Source of the DNA: USCg-Taylor sp050740455
GTDB lineage: Bacteria; Pseudomonadota; Gammaproteobacteria; JACCXJ01
Direction of reading: 5' to 3'
NCBI GenBank assembly: GCA_050740455.1
Contig: JBOIDF010000001.1
Location: 1-64,000 of the forward strand
Length of the DNA stretch: 64,000 bases
Position numbers and translations under genes: made by a program. This document shows, piece by piece, positions 49,343 to 57,505 of the stretch. The notes beneath the pieces were generated by a model. The model made no database searches and was not told where the DNA came from. It was given only the letters and a program-made list of their open reading frames with translations. How positions within the stretch are numbered: position 1 is the stretch's first letter; each line of letters opens with the position of its first letter.

Positions 49343-50812
49343 ATGACCAAGACTGCAGCGATTCCATTCCAGGCATTACTCGGCGGCCTCTTTCTAGCCT
49401 TGGGAGCCTTGATTCCGGCGGCTTCCGCGGCCACCCCGCGGGCTGACACCGCTTCCAGGAGCATCCGCGACCCGTTCCCCCAGCCGCCGGAACTGCGAGA
49501 TGCGGTGGATTTTTGGCGGCGGGTGTTCGCCGTTTGGCGACGCGACCAGGTCGTTTTGCACGATACCGAAAACCTAGGCATCGTCTACGACATCGTTGAA
49601 CTTCCCGGGCCGGTGGCGGACGCACAGACCCCACGCCAACAAGCCTACGTGCGTGCCCGGCGCCAATCCTTGGAGCGCGGATTGCGGGAGCTGGCGCGCC
49701 GGGTCAAGTTTAGGATGGGCTTGAACAAAGAACAGCAGCGTCTGCTTGGCGTGATCCGTCACGGCGCCGGCACCCATGTCCTGGCGGGCGCGGATTCCCG
49801 GGTACGGGCTCAGCGCGGTATGCGCGAGCGGTTCCTGAAGGGTCTGGAGATCAGCGGCCGCTATGACCGGCTCATGCGCGCTATATTCCGCGACGCGGCT
49901 TTGCCCGAGGATCTCGCGCTCCTACCCCACATCGAATCGTCGTTTGTTAACCATGCACGCTCCTCGGCGGGCGCCGCCGGGATGTGGCAGTTCATGCCGG
50001 CGACCGGCCGGCGGTTCCTCCGCATCAACAGCGCGGTCGATGAACGCTTCGACCCGATCCTGGCCGCGCACGGCGCCGCGCGCTATTTGCGGAACGCCTA
50101 CGATGATCTCGGCGACTGGGCCCTGGCCATCACTTCTTATAACCACGGCGTCGGCGGGATGGTGCGCGCTCAGCGGCAGTTCGGGCGTGACTTCGGCCGC
50201 ATCGTCCGGAGCTACCGCGGCAAGACCTTCGGATTTTCCTCACGTAACTTTTACGCGGAATTTCTGGCTGTCCGTTCCATCCTTGATGCGGAGCGGCGCT
50301 ATTTTCCCGAAGGGGTGCGCTACCAACGTCCCCTAGACCACCAACGCATCCGGTTGAAACAAGCGCTGCCCCTCACGCGACTAGCAGCGAGTTACGGCGT
50401 TCACCGCGAGCTTCTCGTTGACCTTAACCCGGCCTGGACACGGCGGGCGGCGCGCGGACTCGTTTCCCTACCGGCGGGTTCCGAGATCTGGTTGCCGAGC
50501 GGCGCTCGGGTTGCGAGTACGCGGACTTACGCAGAATCGGTATCACCGGCGGGCCGGGAGTTCATCCGCCCGAGCGGAGAATTCCTGCGCGCGGGTTTGG
50601 TCTACAACCCGATAGAGTTTTCGCCGCGCCCCACCGAAACGCCGCGGCGGAAGCGGTCTAAGGAACGTACCCATATCGTGCGCAGAGGCGAGTGGCCCAT
50701 TTTGATCGCAAGCCGATACGACGTACCGTTGAAGGATCTTATGGTTTTGAACGATATCGGGCGCCGGGGCATCATCCGGCCCGGACAGCGATTGCGTATT
50801 CCGGCGCGTTAA
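49343..50812 (+). CDS. Membrane-bound lytic transglycosylase (MltD-like) with LysM
   Basis: The 489-residue exported protein has a signal peptide (FQALLGGLFLALGALIPAAS), the SLT domain with catalytic Glu198 in LPHIESSFVNHARSSAGAAG, then MWQFMPATGRRFL, and ITSYNHGVGGM. A SCASYGVHRELLVDLNP-type LysM-like segment and a C-terminal LysM (HIVRRGEWPILIASRYDVPL, LNDIGRRGIIRPGQRLRIP) follow. It cleaves the glycan strands of peptidoglycan. It lies 104 bases after the amidoligase run and 22 before the PBP gene, so it may form a unit with the PBP. ATG 49343 is chosen because it puts the signal peptide at the N-terminus. Confidence 0.9.
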   Translation: MTKTAAIPFQALLGGLFLALGALIPAASAATPRADTASRSIRDPFPQPPELRDAVDFWRRVFAVWRRDQVVLHDTENLGIVYDIVELPGPVADAQTPRQQAYVRARRQSLERGLRELARRVKFRMGLNKEQQRLLGVIRHGAGTHVLAGADSRVRAQRGMRERFLKGLEISGRYDRLMRAIFRDAALPEDLALLPHIESSFVNHARSSAGAAGMWQFMPATGRRFLRINSAVDERFDPILAAHGAARYLRNAYDDLGDWALAITSYNHGVGGMVRAQRQFGRDFGRIVRSYRGKTFGFSSRNFYAEFLAVRSILDAERRYFPEGVRYQRPLDHQRIRLKQALPLTRLAASYGVHRELLVDLNPAWTRRAARGLVSLPAGSEIWLPSGARVASTRTYAESVSPAGREFIRPSGEFLRAGLVYNPIEFSPRPTETPRRKRSKERTHIVRRGEWPILIASRYDVPLKDLMVLNDIGRRGIIRPGQRLRIPAR

Positions 50813-50834
50813 GGAAAATAAATCAAACCGCGCC

Positions 50835-53800
50835 ATGACGCTTAAGGCACGTAAAATATTGGTGAGGATCTTGTCCTGGAGCGCGCTGGCCGGGCTCGTA
50901 ACCGTCGGGGCGCATTTCCTTGCCGAGGAAATGGATTCGTCGGCGCTCCAATCCCGCTATCTTTCTTCCTTAGGCACGCAACTGACTTATACCCTGGAAC
51001 CGGGATCGAGCGCGCGAATTCGCTTTCCCGAGACCGGACCCTATGATTTGCGGCTCGGTTATGTCGGCCTCCCGGCCTTTCTTAAGCGTCTGCGGCAGTT
51101 CGGTTACGAGATCAAAAGGCAAGCACGCTTCTCTCCCATGCTGGAGCGGGTGTTCGACGCCGGATTGTTTACCGCCTACCGGGAGAAAACCCAGGGGGGG
51201 CTCCGGATCTTCGATCGCGACGATCGCCTGCTTTTCAAAGCGATGTACCCGGCGCGTGTCTACCCGGACTTCGGGTCGATTCCACCGCTCGTGCTGCACA
51301 CCTTGCTTTACATCGAAAACCGGGAACTGCTGGATGAGAACAAGCGCCATAAGAATCCGGCGATAGAATGGGACCGCTTCGGACGGGCGGTGCTCGAAGG
51401 ACTGGCGCAAAAACTGGGCGCCAATATCCATGTCACCGGGGGCAGCACGCTGGCCACACAACTGGAGAAATACCGTCATTCGCCGGGTGGCCAGACAGCT
51501 TCTGTCGGGGACAAGCTACGGCAGATGGCGAGCGCCTCGTTGCGCGCTTACCTCCAGAGTCCCGACACCTTCGAGTCCCGGCGCGGGATCGCGCTTGCCT
51601 ATGTGAATACCGTCCCGCTCGCGGCCGCCCGCGGTTACGGCGAAGTTCACGGCCTCGGCGATGGCCTGTGGGTCTGGTACGGCCAAGATTTTTCGGCGGT
51701 GAACGGTCTGTTGCGCGAGGAAGGTATCGGCGGCGCTGGGCTCGCGGAGCGGGCAGCCGCCTACCGCGACACACTGTCGCTGCTATTGGCCCAGCGGCGT
51801 CCAGCGTACTTCCTCGGGCGCGGTCATAAGGCGCTGCAACGCTTAGCCGACAGCTACCTGCGGCTCCTAGCGACTGATGGGATCATCCCAGCCGCTTTGC
51901 GTGATGCCGCGCTCAGCAGACGCAACGTGCCGCACCACGGACCGGTGGAGAAAGCGCAACGAAAATTTACCGATCATAAAACCGAGACCGTGCTTCGCTC
52001 TCGTTTAGCCCAGGCATTGGGTGTCTCGCGCTTGTACGATCTGGATCGGCTGGATCTGAGCGCAAAAAGCACCATCGATAAATCAGCGCAGCAGGCCGTG
52101 ACGCAGGCTTTGCGAAATCTTTCTGTTGCGGAACACGCCCACGCAGCGGGGCTCGTTGGGTTTCGCTTGTTTGGCGAAGGCAACGATTTAAGCCGTGTCG
52201 TGTATAGCATGATCCTATTCGAGCGCAGCCCGAAGGGTAATCTACTCCGGGTGCAGACCGATACTTACGCAAACCCGCTCGACATCAACGAGGGCGTGCG
52301 ACTGGATCTCGGATCGACCGCCAAGCTGCGTACTCTAGTGCATTATCTCGAGCTCGTGGCCGAGGTGCATCGGCGCTACGCGGGCGGCAAGGGCAAGGAA
52401 CTTAATAAGCCCGACGTTCATGCGCGCGACCGCCTATCGCAGTGGGTGGTCGACCAGTTGCGATCAAACCCGCATCTGACGCTCTCCGCGCTACTGGACG
52501 CCGCTTTGGAACGGCGGTATTCGGCCAACCCCGGGGAACGATTTTTCACCGGCGGAGGGCTGCATAGTTTCGTCAATTTCAACGGCGCGGATAACGGCAA
52601 GATCCTGTCCGTCCGGGAGGGATTGCGCGATTCCGTAAACCTTGTTTTTATCCGCATAATGCGCGACATCGTGCGTTACCATCTGTACAAACCCGGGGGC
52701 GTGGGACGTAAGACCGAATCCGCCGACGGCGAGTGGCGCCGCAAGTATCTTGAGCGTTTCGCCGACCAGGAGGGCCAAGTTTTTCTGCGCCGCTTCTATG
52801 CGAAGTACCGCGGCAAAAAACCGGGCCAAGTGATGGACTTGCTCACCGAGAGCGTCTACCCTACCGCGGTGCGTCTGGCTACCGTCTATCGCTCGGTTTT
52901 TCCCGAGCGCACCTTGCGCGCGTTTAGCGGATACCTGCGCCGCCGCGTCGATGCTGCTCACCTTTCGGAGCGCAAGGTCAAACACCTCTATGATAAGTAT
53001 TCTCCCGAACGCTACAACCTGCACGACCGCGGTTATATAGCCCACATCCATCCGCTGGAGCTCTGGCTTGTGACTTACCTCGTAGCACATCCCGCCGCGC
53101 CCTTCGCGGACGTTGTTGCGGCGAGCACGCAACAACGCCAGGAGGTGTATCAATGGCTGTTTAAGACCCGCCGTCAGCATGCCCAGAACAAACGCATTCA
53201 AGGCCTGCTAGAAATAGAGGCTTTCGGAGACATTCACAGCGCCTGGCAACGCCTCGGATATCCGTTTCAGACCCTCACGCCTTCTTATGCTTGCGCTATC
53301 GGCGCCTCGGCGGATCGTCCCGGGGCGCTGGCGGAGCTCGTTGGGATCCTGCTTAATGGGGGCGTGCGCTATCCGACGGTCCGCTTCGAATCCCTGCACT
53401 TCGCGGCGGACACGCCTTATGAGACAGTTATCGAGCGGCCGCTCGCGCATGGACAAGCGGTGCTTGCGCCCGAGGTCGCGGCCGCGGCGCGCGCCGCGCT
53501 CATCGATGTGGTTGAGAACGGCACGGCGCAGAGGCTTAAGGGGGCAATTAAAGACGCTCACGGCGTACCATTGGTTGTCGCCGGCAAGACCGGCACCGGC
53601 GATCATCGCCGAGACGTTTATGGCGCGGGCGGACGCTTGATCGAGTCGCGCGTTCTAAACCGCACGGCGACCTTCGCCTTTACGCTTGGCGAACGGTTCT
53701 TCGGCGCCATCACCGCGTTTGTGTCGGGTCCGGAAGCGGCACGTTATCGCTTTACGAGCGCGCTACCGGTGCAGGTTTTGAAATCCCTTGCGCCGATCCT

Positions 53801-53906
53801 AGAGCCTGTCATCGCGCGCGGAGAGCCTGCGGCAGTTCGGGGAATCCTCGCCACTAAAGATAACCCATCGGTGCAGGCGATGATCAAGGGAGCGCACGAA
53901 GGTTAA
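50835..53906 (+). CDS. Large class A penicillin-binding protein (GT51 plus transpeptidase)
   Basis: The 1,023-residue protein has an N-terminal membrane anchor (ILSWSALAGLVTVGAHFLAE). The GT51 domain carries Glu161 in LLYIENRELLDE and GGSTLATQLEKYRHS, which replaces the usual QGGSTITQQL-K pattern. The transpeptidase has Ser494/Lys497 in LDLGSTAKLRTL, RDSVNLVF (SxN, Ser600) and KTGTGD (Lys918). It thus has all catalytic residues to polymerise and cross-link glycan. It is longer than PBP1c and lacks a clear C-terminal lectin-like domain; the insert between SxN and KTG is long. It is probably co-transcribed with the transglycosylase gene. Confidence 0.88.
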   Translation: MTLKARKILVRILSWSALAGLVTVGAHFLAEEMDSSALQSRYLSSLGTQLTYTLEPGSSARIRFPETGPYDLRLGYVGLPAFLKRLRQFGYEIKRQARFSPMLERVFDAGLFTAYREKTQGGLRIFDRDDRLLFKAMYPARVYPDFGSIPPLVLHTLLYIENRELLDENKRHKNPAIEWDRFGRAVLEGLAQKLGANIHVTGGSTLATQLEKYRHSPGGQTASVGDKLRQMASASLRAYLQSPDTFESRRGIALAYVNTVPLAAARGYGEVHGLGDGLWVWYGQDFSAVNGLLREEGIGGAGLAERAAAYRDTLSLLLAQRRPAYFLGRGHKALQRLADSYLRLLATDGIIPAALRDAALSRRNVPHHGPVEKAQRKFTDHKTETVLRSRLAQALGVSRLYDLDRLDLSAKSTIDKSAQQAVTQALRNLSVAEHAHAAGLVGFRLFGEGNDLSRVVYSMILFERSPKGNLLRVQTDTYANPLDINEGVRLDLGSTAKLRTLVHYLELVAEVHRRYAGGKGKELNKPDVHARDRLSQWVVDQLRSNPHLTLSALLDAALERRYSANPGERFFTGGGLHSFVNFNGADNGKILSVREGLRDSVNLVFIRIMRDIVRYHLYKPGGVGRKTESADGEWRRKYLERFADQEGQVFLRRFYAKYRGKKPGQVMDLLTESVYPTAVRLATVYRSVFPERTLRAFSGYLRRRVDAAHLSERKVKHLYDKYSPERYNLHDRGYIAHIHPLELWLVTYLVAHPAAPFADVVAASTQQRQEVYQWLFKTRRQHAQNKRIQGLLEIEAFGDIHSAWQRLGYPFQTLTPSYACAIGASADRPGALAELVGILLNGGVRYPTVRFESLHFAADTPYETVIERPLAHGQAVLAPEVAAAARAALIDVVENGTAQRLKGAIKDAHGVPLVVAGKTGTGDHRRDVYGAGGRLIESRVLNRTATFAFTLGERFFGAITAFVSGPEAARYRFTSALPVQVLKSLAPILEPVIARGEPAAVRGILATKDNPSVQAMIKGAHEG

Positions 53907-54363
53907 GCTGCGCTCCGCGCGATTGGCGCCCGTGTCGAAACGTCGAGCGCGCGAATTCGCGTACATTCACGCCGCGCTACATGCGCGGTTTTTCGCGGCT
54001 TCGTGGCATGACCCGCGAAATACTGCGGGAGTTGTGGACGGTTGGTCGGATCGCTCGACCCATCGTTCCATGCGACAGGAGGCGAGCTAAAACTAAGGAA
54101 GCTCTGCAAAAGTGTCGCGAGCAAGCTCAAATGCGCGAAGCCGCGGAGCGAGTCGCGAGACATATCAGTTAGATAGGCGAGCGACGAGCGAGCACGCGAC
54201 AAAGCAGATGGGCTGCGCAGTAACTTTTGCAGAGCTTCCCTAAGTGTCCCGGCAAATGAATTGCTTAGCTGAGGTTGGGCGACACGGACATGCTCCTGGC
54301 ACGCAAATAGCGTGAATCCCTATGAGAGCACAAGAAGCCTTGACCACATTAGAGGAAATCACA
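53907..54363. other. Intergenic region with a MITE
   Basis: After the PBP stop there is no recognisable gene. A 143-bp MITE occupies 54097-54239. A signal-like ATTGCTTAGCTGAGG lies after the element. Confidence 0.4.
54097..54239. mobile_element. 143-bp MITE
   Basis: The termini GGAAGCTCTGCAAAAGT and ACTTTTGCAGAGCTTCC are perfect inverted repeats of 17 bases, flanked by CTAA at 54093-54096 and 54240-54243. It is the shorter relative of the 25631 element and shares its core. Like that one, it carries no gene. Confidence 0.9.
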
Positions 54364-54537
54364 ATGGCGAATCTGAATGAACGCTTCGGAGAGATAGAGT
54401 CTGCTCACGTCCAACACGTAAGCCGGGAAGACACGCTCGTTAACTGGTCCCTGGATGATTTCTCAGACATCGTGCCCATGTCGTTGCTCCGTGACGACAG
54501 CAGTTTGATGAAAGTCCCTGACGAATCCACCCACTGA
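54364..54537 (+). CDS. Small hypothetical protein
   Basis: The product is a 57-residue acidic protein (MANLNERFGEIESAHVQHVS, then DFSDIVPMSLLRDDSSLMKV). The ATG at 54364 has AGAGGAAAT about eight bases upstream, a good ribosome site; the in-frame ATG 54322 is less likely. No family was recognised. It is followed after 22 bases by another small gene. Confidence 0.5.
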   Translation: MANLNERFGEIESAHVQHVSREDTLVNWSLDDFSDIVPMSLLRDDSSLMKVPDESTH

Positions 54538-54559
54538 TATTCTGTGACCGGAGAGCCCC

Positions 54560-54763
54560 ATGACACGGACACAAGCTGTAGCGGTAGACGAAATCCGGCT
54601 CTCCCGGCTGATCGACCAACGCTACGGCGACGGGCAAATCTATCTGAAGGACGCCAATGAACAACCCGTTCTACAGGCGGCTATTTACTTGGGACTGGTG
54701 AGTGAAGAGGGCTACATGACCCGCCACGGCAAACGGTTATGGGCCCAGCATATGGGCGGCTAG
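54560..54763 (+). CDS. Small hypothetical protein
   Basis: The product is a 67-residue protein: VDEIRLSRLIDQRYGDGQIY, then LKDANEQPVLQAAIYLGLVS and EEGYMTRHGKRLWAQHMGG. The composition is that of a normal cytosolic protein. It resembles a small winged-helix-like fold, but this is only an impression. It probably forms an operon with the preceding gene. Confidence 0.5.
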   Translation: MTRTQAVAVDEIRLSRLIDQRYGDGQIYLKDANEQPVLQAAIYLGLVSEEGYMTRHGKRLWAQHMGG

Positions 54764-54935
54764 TGCGCCTTACGGTAAGCGTCGTAACCATGGATGACAT
54801 CTAGCGTACTTGTAGACTGACGGTCGATCCGATGATGTCGTAACGGGAGGTCCGTCATGACAAGCGAGTCGATCGCGAGGCAGGGGAGGCGCGTACCCGG
54901 TGGCGGCAACCCCCGGATTGATCAATAGTAATCCC

Positions 54936-55196
54936 ATGAACGACATGGTGCCGACTTTGCCGGTAACTGCCGTACTGGACGTAATGGGTTTAAAGTGCCC
55001 ATTGCCGTTGCTCAAGACCAAAGTCGAGCTGAACCGGATTCAGCCGGGGCAAATCCTGCGGGTCTTGGCGACCGATCCCATGGCGGTCGTGGACCTGCGG
55101 GCGTTTTGTGTACGCAGTGGACACGAGATGCTGCGTTGGGACGAGCGCGGACGGGTGTGGGAATTTTTCATCCGTAAAGCGGCGAGCGATTCATAA
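54936..55196 (+). CDS. tusA: Sulfurtransferase TusA
   Basis: The 86-residue protein has the TusA motif LDVMGLKCPLPLLKTKVELN with Cys21 as the persulfide carrier, then GQILRVLATDPMAVVDLRAF. TusA relays sulfur for tRNA thiolation and, in sulfur oxidisers, for the sulfane-sulfur pathway. It converges on the molybdenum-carrier-like gene, the ends overlapping by a few bases. It may start at ATG 54936 or 54945. The family is certain, but the function in sulfur oxidation versus tRNA modification is not decided here. Confidence 0.9.
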   Translation: MNDMVPTLPVTAVLDVMGLKCPLPLLKTKVELNRIQPGQILRVLATDPMAVVDLRAFCVRSGHEMLRWDERGRVWEFFIRKAASDS

Positions 55197-55688
55197 CGAT
55201 CGCGAAACGCTTGTTCGTTTCTTTTTGAAACAAAAAACAACGAGCAAAAACTTCTTGGCCTGCGCGTAAATCCCGGGCTGCTTGCTTTCTCGCGGTCCGG
55301 CCACGTTTAACACCTGGATGCGGTTTTCCGCCATCCATCCGTGAATAATCTCGGTTCCCGGTGGGTGTTGCAGGTCAATGATTATACTCGGTTTGCTGTT
55401 GCGAGCCGCCCATCGTGCCGTCAGCGCCGTACCACCGTCCATTACATCACGTATCAGAATAAGGGTCCCGTCCGCATCGAGCACGTTGCGTTCGGTGCGG
55501 TCTCCATAGCGCTCGGAATCAAGCTCACGTAGAGGGTAATGTGCCGGAATGCGTCCATCTTCCGCACGCCTCCCGCGCGGGCACCAGCCTCCGCAAGGGA
55601 TCCCCAATTCCAGGGCGGTATCGAGGGCCGCACGGTCGACGCCTGTCTGGCCACCCGATAGGATGCGCATGATGTCCGGTTTTTTCAT
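55191..55688 (-). CDS. Putative molybdenum-carrier-like Rossmann protein
   Basis: The 165-residue protein begins MRILSGGQTGVDRAALDTAL, ELGIPCGGWCPRGRRAEDGR, IPAHYPLRELDSERYGDRTE. The [LI]-S-G-G-Q-T-G-[VA]-D-R-A-A-L-D and GG-[WF]-C-P-x-GR-x-A-E-D-G-x-[IV] patterns mark the family annotated as putative molybdenum carrier, related to YpsA/LOG-like Rossmann folds. The binding role is inferred from family annotation and is not experimentally firm. The C-terminal 20 residues are basic. Confidence 0.82.
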   Translation of the reverse strand: MKKPDIMRILSGGQTGVDRAALDTALELGIPCGGWCPRGRRAEDGRIPAHYPLRELDSERYGDRTERNVLDADGTLILIRDVMDGGTALTARWAARNSKPSIIIDLQHPPGTEIIHGWMAENRIQVLNVAGPRESKQPGIYAQAKKFLLVVFCFKKKRTSVSRSL

Positions 55689-55883
55689 GCCGCGAATGCC
55701 GTATCGCTTTTACAATGGTTCGTTTAAGGTGGTATCTTCACGTTATCATAGGCAGGCGGAATTCTTGATGGAACGGGCGCAAAGGCTTGTTCCGGGAAAT
55801 TAACGGCAAAGAATCGGCGCGTTGTGTGGGCGGCGAGCAGAGCGGATTGAAGAGAACCGAATCAACGAAACACGAGCGGAAGC

Positions 55884-56279
55884 ATGAGTAATATTCCCGA
55901 GGACCGTAAGTACACCTCCAGTCACGAATGGGTAAAACCACTCGATGACGGTACGATGCGGATCGGCATTACCGATCATGCCCAGCAGGCGTTAGGCGAT
56001 ATGGTGTTCGTAGAGTTACCGGAAGTCGGCGGGGCTTATCCGGCCACGGCGGAATGCGCCGTTGTGGAATCGGTAAAGTCGGCATCGGATCTTTACTGTC
56101 CGCTGTCCGGCGAAATCGTGGAGGTGAATGAGGCGCTCAATCAAAGTCCGGAAATCGTCAACCGTGATCCCTACGGCGAAGGCTGGATCTTTCGGCTCAA
56201 ACCAGATGACGTGAATGAGATGAATCGTCTTTTGGATCCCGACGAATACGCCGACGGACTGAAAGACGAGCAACATTAG
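55884..56279 (+). CDS. gcvH: Glycine cleavage system H protein
   Basis: The 131-residue H protein has YTSSHEWVKPLDDGTMRIGI, TDHAQQALGDMVFVELPEVG, and the lipoylation motif CAVVESVKSASDLYCPLSGE with Lys65 as lipoyl site. EVNEALNQSPEIVNRDPYGE with GWIF is the C-terminal signature. It carries the aminomethyl group between GcvP and GcvT. No gcvT or gcvP is adjacent. In some sulfur oxidisers, paralogs of this type act in sulfane-sulfur oxidation (LbpA); tusA nearby keeps that possibility open, but the motif here is that of a normal GcvH. Confidence 0.92.
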   Translation: MSNIPEDRKYTSSHEWVKPLDDGTMRIGITDHAQQALGDMVFVELPEVGGAYPATAECAVVESVKSASDLYCPLSGEIVEVNEALNQSPEIVNRDPYGEGWIFRLKPDDVNEMNRLLDPDEYADGLKDEQH

Positions 56280-56417
56280 AACTGATTACCACGAGCTCGT
56301 CACGGCCCCGGCAGCGATTTGATGAGCAAGCCTTGAAATCGCCCGAGTGCGGACCTCCTCGCGATAAGATCGCGTGGACCGTGAGGTACCTCAACGACCC
56401 GTCAGGAGCATGAATAA

Positions 56418-56915
56418 ATGGCAACGATTACTTTCAAGGGCGCCCCGATACATACCAACGGCAATTTACCGGCGGTCGGCAGCCAGGCCCCCGATTTCAC
56501 CCTCGTAGACAGCGCGCTGAATGATGTCACGTTGGCGACATACCAGGGCAAGAAGAAACTACTGAATATCTTTCCAAGCCTCGACACACCCGTGTGCGCC
56601 GCGTCCACGAAGCGTTTTAACGACGCGGCGAAAGGCTACGGCGATGTGGTCTTTTTGATGATCTCGGCGGATCTACCGTTCGCAATGACGCGCTTTTGTA
56701 AGGCGGAAGCGACAGCTAACGTGATCCCCCTCTCTTTGATGCGATCGCGAGCCTTCGCTCGGGACTACGGTGTTTTGATCGAGGACGGTCCTCTTGCAGG
56801 AGTCACGGCGCGGGCTGTCGTGGTCCTGGATGGACACGACCGGGTTATATTCACACAGCTTGTCCCCGAAATCGCCCACGAGCCGGATTACGATCGCGCG
56901 TTGGCAGCACTTTAG
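56418..56915 (+). CDS. tpx: Thiol peroxidase (2-Cys peroxiredoxin Tpx)
   Basis: The 165-residue protein matches Tpx: NLPAVGSQAPDFTLVDSALN, KLLNIFPSLDTPVCAASTKR with peroxidatic Cys60, DLPFAMTRFCKAE with resolving Cys94, then ARDYGVLIEDGPLAGVTARA and VVVLD. It reduces hydroperoxides with thioredoxin. Its length is normal. Confidence 0.95.
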   Translation: MATITFKGAPIHTNGNLPAVGSQAPDFTLVDSALNDVTLATYQGKKKLLNIFPSLDTPVCAASTKRFNDAAKGYGDVVFLMISADLPFAMTRFCKAEATANVIPLSLMRSRAFARDYGVLIEDGPLAGVTARAVVVLDGHDRVIFTQLVPEIAHEPDYDRALAAL

Positions 56916-57099
56916 AAAGCGGTTCGCCCTTTTCACTACTATCGCGCCGCTTGCGAGCACTTTAGCCTTGGGGTTGCCAAGAACCTGACGCCCCAGGACC
57001 TGCGCGGCTAGCGCGGGCACCTCGTGTCCATCATTACCGGATCCCCGGTCCAGACGGTCGTTATTAAATATAGCTATATAAACATAGAAATATATTCTT

Positions 57100-57127
57100 T
57101 TGACGAACCTATCTTCCGCGCTACAGT
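57100..57127 (+). promoter_or_regulatory. Sigma-70-type promoter ahead of the sulfate locus
   Basis: TTGACG at 57100-57105 and TACAGT at 57122-57127 are 16 bases apart. The surrounding 57060-57100 is strikingly AT-rich (TATAGCTATATAAAC) against the GC-rich background. The promoter is placed correctly for the DUF2292 reading frame and possibly the porin. Confidence 0.5.
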
Positions 57128-57195
57128 GCTCGCAATGATAGCCGCCATGGGAACCGACGACCGCATCACGTTACTTTGGACCGGAGATCCCTACC

Positions 57196-57384
57196 CTGCA
57201 AGGCAATCGCGCTAAGGTCCCCCTTGGGAGCGGTCAAACCTCGTCTCTCTCAGTCGAGGACATCCGTTTCGCGCTTCAGGGGCTTCACTACGGCGCCGTG
57301 GAGATCACCGTCCACAACGGACAAATCGTGCAGATCGAGCGCAAGGAAAAGCTCCGTGCTTCCTCCGCCCCTGCAAGACAGTAA
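57196..57384 (+). CDS. DUF2292 (YezD-like) small protein with a non-standard start
   Basis: In the frame ending at TAA 57382-57384 the sequence reads VEDIRFALQGLHYGAVEITV and HNGQIVQIERKEKLR, the DUF2292 signature ([AL]-L-x-G-[IL]-x-[YF]-G-[SA]-V-x-[IV]-x-[VI]-H-[ND]-G-x-[VI]-[VI]-Q-[IV]-E-[RK]-x-E-K). There is no ATG, GTG or TTG between this domain and an upstream stop near 57140. The only reasonable start is CTG 57196, nine bases after GGAG, giving 62 residues. Alternatively the start has been lost and this is a remnant. YezD-like genes are known near sulfur-assimilation genes, matching the Sbp/CysTWA locus next door. Confidence 0.65.
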   Translation: MQGNRAKVPLGSGQTSSLSVEDIRFALQGLHYGAVEITVHNGQIVQIERKEKLRASSAPARQ

Positions 57385-57505
57385 AACGGAGCTGACCAGA
57401 CCGGCCTATTAACCCCACCAGTTAACTGGAGGTAATTACAGCTAGCATTTAACCAGGAGCCGACCGGGCCACCGGAGGTTCTCGTGAAAATAGGAGATTA
57501 TTTCT

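Noticed and set aside
55689..55883. A glycine riboswitch ahead of gcvH
   Set aside because: No conserved paired aptamer layout could be traced in the 195 bases upstream.
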